From Ophioderma brevispina (taxonomy: Eukaryota > Echinodermata > Ophiuroidea > Amphilepidida > Ophiodermatidae), in assembly GCA_023653785.1 (NCBI GenBank), contig JAMKCH010002842.1, positions 1-64,000 on the forward strand: DNA of 64,000 nucleotides. Reading direction: 5' to 3'. The notes under the pieces were generated by a model. That model saw only the letters and a program-made list of their open reading frames with translations. It was not told where the DNA came from and searched no databases. This document shows, one piece after another, positions 11,698-21,719 of the stretch (the stretch's first letter is position 1; every line of letters starts with the position of its first letter). A program made the position numbers and the translations under genes.

Positions 11698-12288
11698 CAC
11701 TGTAAAAATTACAGTGCAATTTACAGGAAAATACTGTAAAAACTCCCAAAACTTACAGTATTTGGCTGTAATTTGGAAATACAGGAAAATACTGTAAATT
11801 GTATGTCCAATTTTTCCAGGCCTATAATGACAAAATCTAAAAGTGAAGACTTTATTCGAAATTTAATGAGTAACAACATCATTATACACTACTATGAATG
11901 TTTCAATTATACCATTAAGTACTAAAATATACAGGGAAAATACTGTAAATTGTACAGGAAAATACTGGCAGCAATTCTGCCAACAAAACCCCGTAAAAAT
12001 ATAGCTTTTACAGGTTTTCATTCAAATTTACTGTATATTTTACAGTTTGATGTAATACATTTTATGCACTGTAACAATTGTGGATAGGCCTACTAAGTTA
12101 GGGTGTTCGTCAGTGCTTTTTTATTCTCCACACATTCACAATCTCTGTAATAACTCACCAAATATATATGTTTTTAAGCGTTTTGATTAAATTAATTTTT
12201 ACAGTATACTGTAAATTTTAAGGTAATTGTTGGATCAGAATTGCTGGCAGGATTTTACTGTAAAATTTACAGTATTTTTTTTACAGTG
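11698..12288. repeat. MITE with CACTGTAAAAA ends and TA target duplication
   Basis: The left end, CACTGTAAAAATTACAG, and the right end, TTTTTTTTACAGTG, are inverted, and each is flanked directly by TA (11,696-7 and 12,289-90). The interior is filled with ACTGTAAA/TTTACAGT words in both orientations near the ends and again mid-element. There is no coding sequence. TA duplication is typical of Tc1/mariner-type and some other DDE transposons, so I infer a non-autonomous derivative. Confidence 0.75.
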
Positions 12289-12714
12289 TATGAGTGTTTC
12301 CTCCATAATTACACCTCAAATATCAAACACAATACTTAACATTTATTTTACATTCCTATTTAACAGTATGAAGAATTCGAGCTAATTTTAAGAACAGCCT
12401 GAGCACCCTAAATTTTCACCCCAGGATGACCTTCAACCATTTTAAGCTAGCCTTCAGTGCAAAAAGTAATTTTCCCAGATATAACTATACATTGTTTTAA
12501 CTGGGTGAACATATCTATACACCATAATCCCGTATTAAAGGTTTGCAAATTACAAACCGGAAAAACATTTTGTGCAGGTTCTTACAAGGTCATATACAAG
12601 GTCCTGTGGATCTACCGCTCGACTATAGCGGAAATATCGTGATTGACTTTAAGATATTAACATTTTAACACGCCACAGCGATTGTATGTAACTGGTGTTT
12701 TGATTACCGCTCTT

Positions 12715-12960
12715 TTGATTTTAAACAAACTTCCCACGACCGGCGTCCTGCATGAGTTCGTGTTCACTTCACCTATGTTGTGGCAGGTTACTGAGTCGTT
12801 CACAAGTGCGCAAATAATAGGCAAATAATAGAAGAGTATACCTAACGTGCTCTTGACAATAATGAACAATTAAATATATGATTCCACACGATAGCGTTGC
12901 CTCAGATAAAAAAAAAAGAAATTATACCCAGTTCACACAGTTGGGCCCCATGGGACAGAC
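12715..12960 (+). promoter_or_regulatory. Conserved 5' flank of the GH3 gene
   Basis: This flank resembles 50,645-50,831 upstream of the second exon-1 copy. Shared words include 'cctatgt', 'gcaaataatag', 'gagttc' and 'gggacagacatggcg'. Conservation of the flank with the exon points to promoter or 5'-UTR duplication. No clear TATA box is visible, and the transcription start is not determinable here. A splice acceptor-like 'cacag' at 12,936-12,940 leaves open an upstream non-coding exon. Confidence 0.45.
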
Positions 12961-13102
12961 ATGGCGTTCAATATGTTTAACTTAAATGCTACCTTCTTGG
13001 CTTATGGCGTAGGTATGCTTAGCCTGGCGATATACCTGTTTCTTTCCATTACAGCTAATGGTAATCAACTCTATGAGTGCAGTGTGGAAGATATTCTAAT
13101 AA
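12961..13102 (+). CDS. GH3 gene exon 1: start codon and membrane anchor
   Basis: The ATG at 12,961 opens 47 codons plus one base before a consensus GTAAGT donor at 13,103. Residues about 9-32 form a single hydrophobic segment ('ATFLAYGVGMLSLAIYLFLS'), which reads as a signal anchor. The next part is short and polar, ending in 'ECSVEDIL'. The leftover base A joins GT of exon 2 to make a serine codon, and the frame then runs straight into the GH3 domain. The copy at 50,832 has the same length and phase, which supports both boundaries. Confidence 0.8.
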
Positions 13103-13573
13103 GTAAGTACTGAATTTCTATTTAGTTTGGTACATGCTTTGTTTGAGATGAAACTCATGTGACGGGTAACGCTGACTAAATCTCTCTCGATATAATTTCC
13201 TTTTATTTAACTCGACAAAATGTTTCAATTTAATCTTGAGGATATATGAGCTTAATTAATGGTGTACTGTATGATTTACAGTACATGGTCATTATCCCTT
13301 TTCAAAGACCATTTTAACCTCGGAACTGTTGTAAAAAAAAAAAAAAAAAAAAAACAAATCAAAATATGATTTGGGTAACATAAACGAATCGTGTTGTTCA
13401 TAACTATTTCATGAACAACGTATTCTTGCAGATGTTATAGAAATTCAAACCCAAATCTCAGATTTGATGGGTTTGGGAGTTGAAGTCGAAACCGACGACG
13501 AGCTTGGATAATTTTAATGATATTTATATTAGCACGTCAGCCACTTTGAAAAAGGGCTCTAGTTTTCGAGTTA
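13103..13573 (+). other. Intron 1, 5' part
   Basis: Intronic sequence with a homopolymer A-run near 13,333. Short blocks ('caatttaat.ttgaggat', 'gtgtactg.atgattta') also occur downstream of the second exon-1 copy near 51,358-51,410, so the duplication included some intron. Confidence 0.55.
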
Positions 13574-15239
13574 GGGTAGGTGGTCGAGTAGAAAAATGTC
13601 AATGGTACCAGGTGTTAGGGAAATATGTATGAATAATCACCTGGGTGGATGTAGAAATCAGAAGTGGTGCAATTATTTTTTATGGGCCAAAAAAGGTCAA
13701 AATTGACCCAAATTAGGTAAAAATCATAGAATGGTGATTTATTTATTCCGACTTCATATTTAAATGCATTACTAGTGAAATTCCCCCACTATATAGCTAT
13801 AGATTCAAGAAAAAATTGAATGTTGGAATCTGGGGTTAATTTTGACACCAGAAAGGACCAAAAAGGTGTCAAAATTGACCCAAATAAGGTAAAAATCATA
13901 GAATGGTGATTCCAACTTCATATTAATGTAATAGTTTTTAATTTTCTCCACTATATTGCTGTAGATTCAAGAAGAATGTAAATGTTGGAATCTGGGGTTA
14001 TTTTTGACCCCAGAAAGGGCCCAAAAGGAGTCAAAGTTGACCCAAATATGGTAAAAATCATAGAATGGTGATTTATTTATTCCATCTTAATTTTGAAATG
14101 TAACAGTTCATTTGCCCCACTATATAATATAGCTGTAGATTGAAGAATTTGAATGTTGGAATCTGGGGGTATTTTTGACCCCAGAAAGGGTCAAAAAGGG
14201 GTCAAAATTGACCCAAATTAGATAAAACTCATAGAATGGTGATTTATTTATTTTGACTTCATATTGAAATGTACTATTTAATTCCCCCATTATGTAGCTG
14301 TAGATTCAAGAAGAATTTGAATGTTGGAATCTGGAGCCAAAAAGGGGTCAAAATTGACACAAATATGGTAAAAATCAAATGTTGATGTATTTATTCCATC
14401 TTAATTTTAAAATGTAATAGTATATAGTTTATTTGCCCATAGCTGTAGATTGAAAAATTTGAATGTAAACCCCAGAAATGGCCAAAGGTTAAAAAAATAC
14501 TTAAAATTGGTAAAAACAAGGAAAATTGTATTTGGTATGCATATGTTTCAATAATCAATTGCCAATTTAAAACCTTTATTCACTTTTATCACTATCAGTA
14601 GTGACATCCAAAATTGAAAACTTTGGATAATAATGGTCAAATTACACCTAATTTGGTCAAAATATATTAACCAATTAATGCGTGGTTTACATATCTGCAG
14701 TCTTGCTCTGTTAAAGTTTGTAATAATGCACAATATCAGGCTTGTAACCAGGGGAGGTTCGGTGGGGCTGACGCTCCCATTCCAGAAAGTCCCATAACCC
14801 CTAAAAGGCCAAAAATAGATTTTGCGAGCGAAAATATTTAGGTAAAAGTCCACTTTTGCCAGATTTTATCCCTTTGTAATTTTGGGGGACCAAATGTGCC
14901 CCTTTGTAATTTTTTGGCGAAGTCCCCTTTGAAAAAAAATTGCCCCTCTCCTAATTTAGTGTTCCTTTTACTGACATTCGCAATGAAAAACTTTGAAAAG
15001 GGATCAAAATGGTCCAACCCAAATTGGTCAAAATTTTAACCCAATATGCCACAATTTCAGTCCTTTTTCCTGAAACTACGTAAAAACAATCCAGTAGGAG
15101 AGAAACAGTTGGTCTGTCAGAATGAAAGCTATCCTAAAATGTTGTTAAATCTGATCTTTTGGTTTATTTCTGCCCTGAAATTATCACAACTGTTTTACTA
15201 TTATGGATAAATATAATATGAAAGTCTGTTGCCTCAAGA

Positions 15240-15545
15240 GCATCTGGGGGAACGAGTTGGCACAGCGTATCTTCCCTCGCCTTTCACCAATGAGGTCTCG
15301 GGTTCGATCCCCGGCAGGGGCTCGTTCTCGGTGGCTTTATGTGAATTTGGTTTCTCGATCCATACTCGTTCCCGCAGGTTTTCTCCGGGTACTCCGATTT
15401 CCTCCTGCTTCTAAAATCGAGCTTCTTCGCATAAATCTGTTCTGGTATTATGGTTTCTCTGATGTGCTGAGCGCCTTTCATGGCTGCCGCACAGCGCCTT
15501 GAGCAACGTTTACGTGGATATGTCGCGCGTTAAAAATACACTATG
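15240..15545 (+). mobile_element. tRNA-derived SINE
   Basis: A tRNA-like head contains 'ttggcacagcg' (A box region) and a strong B box, GGTTCGATCCC, at 15,301-15,311. The body carries 'ttctccgggtactccgattt', a conserved SINE core-type word, and the unit ends in an A-rich tail near 15,535. It is inserted in the central part of the foldback element. No protein is expected, and the open frames crossing it are incidental. Confidence 0.75.
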
Positions 15546-15549
15546 ATTA

Positions 15550-15990
15550 AGATTGCCTTCTACAGGCCTGTGTGGAAAACATCTTACTGTATATGGTGCA
15601 GAAACATTGACAAAGAAGGGGGAGCTGCAGGACTTTTTAAGTGGCACTTATACCAGGCAACTCATGCCAGTTGAAAATATCTCCTGGAAAAAAACATCCT
15701 ACCGAATATCGGATCTATGGTGAAATACCTCCTATTACCATAATTGTGGCACAGAATAGAGCACAGTTCGGTGGGCATTGCTTTCAAGTCATGGACCAGA
15801 TTATATCAGACCTTTATTCTGTGGAGTCTGCCATGTCCAAGTAGAGGTAGCAGATCACTAACCTACTCTGATATGCTATGCAGCAGAGATACCAGCTTTA
15901 CTTTGAAGTGGGAGTAGCAATACATGATAAAGACGTTTTGCAAAGACCTACGCCACGGATTTCGACAAAAGTCAAAAGATGATGATGATA
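15550..15990 (+). mobile_element. RTE-type LINE 3' fragment
   Basis: Broken + frames show features of the C-terminal region of RTE-like reverse transcriptases: 'KKHPTEYRIYGEIPPIT', then 'QNRAQFGGHCFQVMDQIISD', then a charged tail near 15,920. The fragment ends at 15,976-15,990 in (GAT)n, the simple-repeat tail typical of RTE elements. It is 5'-truncated, as usual for LINE insertions, and carries frameshifts. It sits directly after the SINE inside the foldback element. Confidence 0.65.
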
Positions 15991-16239
15991 TTGTCCACCT
16001 TTGCCAACATGGCAATCGTTTCGTCAAATGATGCAAATCTATGTGGTTGCCAGCTGACACAAAATGCAAAACATTTGTCTATTCCACTTGCTTCTCAAAA
16101 GATTAACTTCCACAGTATAATTGCCCAATTGATAGCTTTTAATTCACACTCTTTTGGGGTCTATTGTGACCTCTTTTGGGCCCTTTCTAGGGTCAATTTT
16201 GGAGTCATATTCATTAAAGATCCACTCTCTAAGGCCAAG

Positions 16240-17340
16240 TAAAAAAAAAAAAAACACAGTTGTACATCGTCCCCGCCCGCTCCGATTTTGGACGCCGCAC
16301 CGATTGTGTTATTTCTTATTTAAAAAAAAAAACAACCCCCCCACCAAAAAAGAAGGCTAAAAAGGGGGAAAATGAAGTTAACAAAAATATCGGAGCACTA
16401 TTGAACTCTTATACCTATTTTAAAGAGTATCCTTCATTTTGTTGAGCAATTTCTTCAACCTTCTTAAATACTATTTCCCCAAAGCAAACGCAATCTTCAA
16501 ATATATCATGGTGGCCATCTTAGACATGGCGGCCATCTTTGAAAAAAATAATAAAATAACAAATAATAAAGGCCTCCCTCACCAACTCTTTTCAAAAGTC
16601 TGGCCGATCAACTGTTTTATTTTTTTTATTTGGCCTTAAATAGCTTCGTCCCCGGGATCAACAGATTTTACAGGAAGTGATCAGAATATAATATTGGTGT
16701 CTGTGGAAAGGTACTATTTGTCTCATTTACTCTGTGAAATCGTAGGACTTAAAATATTGAACTTAGATATTATTAGATATAGAATTTATTAATATTCTGG
16801 AGGCTTCATAAATCACGTTTAGCCCTCAGATCCAAAACTATTGAAAGTATAGGCGGCAAGATATTAACATATGGGTATTATAGTCAGGCGATTCATCACG
16901 ATTAACTTTTAAAATGGGGTGTACTTGACCCAAATGGTCAAAATTTAGTTTATTTATCTACTACCAATAGATTAATAAATGAGGTCTTTCAGTTTCAGTT
17001 TCAAGTTTTCTTTATTCAGCATCCCTATCGAATCGTGACAAAAATGTATATACAGTATATTATATACTAATCATAATGAATTCACATTTTGGTTATCACT
17101 GTAATAAGATGAACTGGTTACGGGATAAGATATGCTAGGACCAGTAAATGGACAACCCGATAGGCTTATGGTTATTGCTGGCCCTGTTAACTACAAGTCA
17201 AATATATCAAATATTACAAAAATGATACCAGTAAGGGTGATATAAATATTTACATAGGAATATACATCACCAAGAACAGAGACAAACACAGACAACAATT
17301 ATCTAAGCTAAACAAACCCTGACGGGAATACGGCACTCTC
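16240..17340. other. Foldback interior of uncertain origin
   Basis: Contains homopolymer-rich sequence near 16,240-16,350, a segment starting 'caagttttctttattcagc' near 17,011 that resembles an antisense LINE 3' end, and diverged copies of the 'gaccc/gggtc' words of the arms. No gene is supported. Confidence 0.4.
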
Positions 17341-18031
17341 ATTTTAGAAGTTTAATTGGCATATAAGTGGAATGAATTACCTTGCCATTTTTAAAACTTT
17401 TACTGATTCATACTTGGTCAATTTTGACCTTTTTTGCCTTTTCCTGGGTCAATTTGACGCCCACGTAGATTCAACATTCAAATTCTTCTTGAATCTACTG
17501 CTATCGATGGAGAAAATGAAATATGCATTTAATATAAATTTGGAATAAGTACATCCCTTCTATGATTCTTTGACTTATTTGGTCAATTTTAAGCCCTTAT
17601 TCACCCTTTCTGGAGTCAAATTTGACCCTAGATTCCAACATTCCCTTTCTTCTGGATCTCTGCTATTATTGGGTGAAATGAAATACTAGTTTTAATATGG
17701 AATAAATCCATCACCTTCTATGATTTTTACCTTAATTTGGGTCCATTTTTGACCCATTGTTGGGCCCTTTCTGGGGTAAAAAATAAACCCCAGATTCCAA
17801 CATTCCAAATTCTTCTTGAATCTACAGCTATTAGTGGGGAATTACACACATTACATTAATATGAAGTTGCATCACCATTCTATGATTGTACATAATTGGG
17901 TACAATTTGACCTTTTTTGGCCCATAAAAAAAATTGCCACCACTTCTGATTTCTACATCCACCAGGCGATGTCCCCACATATGTACCTAACAGGTGGTAG
18001 CAATTAAATTTTCTACTCTTCCACCTACCCC

Positions 18032-19030
18032 GTGGTGCCCAAACACTGGTCCGGGCTGACGTACATATAGACGGGGACTGTAGTGAATGAATGTACGCTT
18101 CAGGATAAAATTGTGAAATTTGGAACACGCACTTAGGCATGATATCCATAAATTGATAGAAGCACTGCCAATCCCCCTTTAATGCTTAATGGATCCAGCT
18201 TGTGTTTTCAAGGTTATACGGGGTCAAAATTTTAAATGCACCCATCATGTTGAAAGCACACGACCACTTTCTCAGATTAAAGGATTCTAAAAGGTTATAG
18301 TTTACACTAGGGCTTATAGTTTCGGGAGTTATGTGGTAAAAAGGTAAAAATGGTGAGAAAATCAATGGGGGTGTGTACATGGGTCAAATGTTAAAAAATG
18401 CTTTGATTCGGGTACATATGTGGGTTTTTTTTCTTTTTTTTTGGGGGGATGTCAAATTATTTCCCTAGATTAAGTTTGAAATTATGGATAGTTGCTTATC
18501 TGTTAGCTAGTTGTTCACGTTAATCAACAGGTAATAGTATCATTTGCTGCCAAAAAGTGGACTTTTTCGCCATTTTGTTTAGTCAAAACTATTCCTATAT
18601 TTCATTTATGAGGCTGAAACCAACAATTTGAAACCACGTTACAAAAAATTGGAGCAAACTATAATTGACCCCTGTTACAAATAAATGGACTTTTTCACCA
18701 TTTTTACAGTTTTTACCCCATAATTCCAAAAACTACAGGGTACTCAATCAACACTTACCCAAAATAAAACTGCTATTGTTCCACTTTTTATAATTAAGCT
18801 CTGTGATTTTATTGTATATAAAGAGGGTAATTGACATCTTGCTGAAAATAATCTTCATTTTGGTTGAGTGGTTTTCAAGATTATGGTCCAATGAATAATG
18901 ATCAGCAAAACTGACTTGTCCATGGGTATTCATGATGGAATGAAAGTATGTCACATCAATTGTTTGGGGCAACCGGGCTGTCAAATTTGAAATCATTGTA
19001 TGCAGTTGTGCTAAATAACAGTTTTTTGTC
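18032..19030. other. Intronic repeat-like DNA
   Basis: AT-rich. The block near 18,190-18,330 ('catcatgttgaaagca', 'aaggattctaaaaggttatag') resembles 49,660-49,800, which suggests a shared dispersed repeat. No coding evidence. Confidence 0.45.
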
Positions 19031-19440
19031 TTGTGTCAGGGACGGATAAATCTAAAATTGTAGTGTTCGTTCGTTCGTGGCGTGCAAGTCCAAAATTCAC
19101 AGTGAAGATCCGTCTTTAACAGCTGATAGTTTCATAATCCAGGTTGATCAGGCCTGGAATTCCCCCTGGGGACCCGTAAACCTCACAGTCATCTATGATA
19201 TGTGGCTAATGGTTTGTGGCTCCCACAATAGCGTGGTGAAAGTCTACTCCAATCTTGTGAAGGAAGTTCTTTGTACGACAACGCCAGTTCTGAGTTGTTG
19301 AGGTGGACCCATGCTTTCCTATCAGGTCAAATCCTGTGGGCTTGCTAGACGGACTGTCCACAAACTGCTTAGGTTCAAAGTAGAGGATGACCATTGCTCA
19401 TACCATCGTCATGATCCAGATGATCGATGGGATCTGTCGT
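19030..19440 (-). mobile_element. Antisense LINE C-terminal fragment (Jockey-like)
   Basis: The reverse-strand translation matches the + strand fragment at 57,000-57,350 piece by piece: 'LKQFVDSP' versus 'PKQFVDSP', then 'RKAW' and 'GVxRTK', then 'LHKIG' and 'AIVGATNH' where the other copy has 'CDCGEPQT'. Both therefore derive from the same non-LTR family. This copy lacks the reverse transcriptase core and is frameshifted. Confidence 0.65.
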
Positions 19441-19499
19441 GTGCAGTTGTGTTAAAGCCAGATATCTATCTTTAAACGAGAACTTGAAACATTCTCATA

Positions 19500-20690
19500 G
19501 TAATGGCAACTCAATTTACGCCACAACAACGAGCATTCACGGTTAAGATTTACTACCCAACTGGTAGCTATATGTAGCTGTGCAACGGCAATGACAAACA
19601 GGTTCCTGGAGTGAGAGTGAGATTACCAACCAAGCCTGCATCTGTTAAACATGGGAAACTGTTTGACGACAGACGCGAACTTGGAAAATGTAACAAAGAC
19701 GAATCGGACGGTCTAGGAGCGTCAGAACACCTGAGAACATTCAAGCTGTAAGACAGGAGTTTCGCAACAACCACGCGCAAGTATAAGGAGAAACCGTGTT
19801 GCAAATGTCTCCAGATCGTCATTTCAGGGCATCGTTAATGATGACATCTCAATTGGCACTCCCATACAATTGGCAACCATAAATTTGGTGGCAGGTTATC
19901 CTCCAACGTAGCGCTAGCCAATGGCTAATCAACAGACCACGCACATTTCTAAGAGAATTTTTGTTATGAGGCCCAATTTCCAATGATGGCCTCAGTAAAG
20001 CCTCAAAATGTGAGATGGTATGCTCCAAAAGGGAACCCTCCAAATGATTTTGTCTACGACAGACTTAATGATCGCAGCAAAGTTTCAGTTTTAGCAGATG
20101 GTACAGGTAACATCAACCTTAATTGGCCAATTTTATGATGGAAAAGTTTGAATGGTGCCGAGTTAATCTCAATATCATTAATCAACATTTGGAACCAGAG
20201 TCGCGACGCATTTTTCAGCAGCAACGAAATGGAGCAATTCGTCATGCCTGGTTGTACTTCAAGCCGCCCCCCACCCCCCCAAACACCAAAACACCCACCT
20301 CCCCACCCCTCCCCCCCCCCCACCCCCCCCCCCCACCCCCACCCACACCCCCCGCCCCCCACCGTGCACCAGCACACAAGTCTGTAATGGCTAGAAACCG
20401 CCTTCAGGAAACTCTTCCCAAATCGGATCATCGGATTAGGGCATGCGGTGAAATGGGCCCATCGGTCACCGGATCTAACTCCAAGACTAGATTTGGCTAT
20501 GGGGTGATGTAAAGCTAGAGTTACAATGAGGGTCACCCAAACACAATACCAGAACTACGACGACGGATAAACTATGCCATTTATCCAATAGGAGAACGCG
20601 TGTAACATCAAGAGCTGTCAACACATGCACTCCAGGGCTCCCAAGTGCATCGCAAATCAGGGAGGGGACATGTGGAAGATGAAACTAAAG
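19500..20690 (+). pseudogene. DDE transposase pseudogene (mariner-like, DUF4817-type N-terminus)
   Basis: The series of broken + frames follows the order of a widespread animal transposase family. It starts with an HTH region near 19,503 ('MATQFTPQQRAFTVKIYY'), then a linker, then 'VRWYAPKGNPPNDF' near 20,010, then 'RIFQQQRNGAIRHAW' near 20,213, and after an interruption 'APAHKSVMARNRLQE' near 20,365. A C/A-rich low-complexity tract (about 20,262-20,360) sits where a catalytic Asp region is expected. Several frameshifts and stops are present. It lies in intron 1 and is non-functional. Confidence 0.65.
20262..20362. repeat. C-rich simple repeat
   Basis: About 100 bases of C runs broken by A, T and G. 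It creates proline-rich and, on the other strand, glycine-rich fortuitous frames. It interrupts the transposase pseudogene. Confidence 0.85.
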
Positions 20691-21700
20691 GTAAGACCGT
20701 TAAGGCGAAATACTTTTGATTGTTGCAATTGTGTTCAAACATGCATAGAAAAATGATGACTCCATGGACAAGCTGTTTTGCTGACTTATTCGTTCAGGGG
20801 AAACTCTTGAAACAAAAACAACCAAATGAACAAAAAAAATCAGGTAAGATGCTTTAGACCATTCTTTATGATAAAATAAATCCACAGATATCAAAATTCC
20901 AGAAAGTAGCGAAAATATCACTCATTTTGGGTAAAGTTGGGTCACCCTGTTAAGCCATAGGTTTAAAAACTAGATTTTTCCCATTTTTCATTATCATTCA
21001 AAACTTTATTTTAACGGAGGCCCAGTCTAACCATAAGGCGTTTTTCCTTTAACCATCTCTTTATGATAAATAACCCATTCTTTATGATGATTCTTTTCGG
21101 AATCCTTGTAATCAGAAAATGGTGTGATTTTCAACACAGTCGGATCATTTTTAAATTTTACCCCTGTGTAACATTAAAATCAGGCTGGAGCCAGAAAGGG
21201 GTGTGGCAAGGGTTTCCATCAATTTTTTTTATATCAATGAAGAAAAGTACTTGTGTAACAAAATTCACATTTTAATCCAGATTTTGCACACTCACAGAGA
21301 ATCTGTGCACTTACAGTCCCCCACTAATACTGCAATCGGTTTGTGAGGTATGAGTAATTGCAAAATTTAACATGATCACTGGGTATAATAACGTTATTGT
21401 TTGCTACAAGTGGTAAGTTTGCCTTTGGGGCTACACGCTTGCCTCAGCTTCCTTAATGCTGCCTTCAATTTTATTAAAAGGTTGGTTCATGGTTTAAAGG
21501 TGATTTTAAGTTTGTGGGAATACACTTTGTTCCTGCGCTATAGTCAAAATGAAATCATTTATTTGTGCAATTTCTATAGGCCTGGATGTTTGAAAACGTC
21601 AGACACCATGCAAAGGGAGATACCGTCAAACATTTTCCAACTTCTAGCAAAGAATCGAACCCAAGACCCAGAATATTGTCACCCCTCCCTACTTAGAACT
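20691..21700. other. Intronic DNA, nothing recognised
   Basis: AT-rich sequence with scattered short frames. None shows a domain, splice context or match to the GH3 gene. Confidence 0.5.
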
Positions 21701-21719
21701 TTAATGCTCTTCTGAAGTG

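Larger units (their letters stand above)
13574..18031. mobile_element. 4.5 kb foldback element with iterated arms
   Basis: The left end (GGGTAGGTGG, 13,574) and right end (CCACCTACCC, 18,030) are inverted. Both are followed inward by 'ggatgtagaaatcagaagtgg', 'atgggccaaaaaaggtc' and then repeats of about 150 bp. Each repeat carries the words 'tcaaaattgacccaaat', 'aaatcatagaatggtgat' and 'gaatgttggaatctgggg'. About six units lie in the left arm (13.66-14.5 kb) and about four in the right arm (17.4-17.9 kb). The middle holds unrelated insertions, including a SINE and an RTE-type fragment. There is no transposase frame, so the element is non-autonomous. The structure resembles foldback transposons. 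Confidence 0.7.

Noticed and set aside
20054..20536. 160-codon minus frame rich in glycine
   Set aside because: It is the complement of the C-rich tract and the + strand transposase pseudogene, so the glycine run is low complexity.
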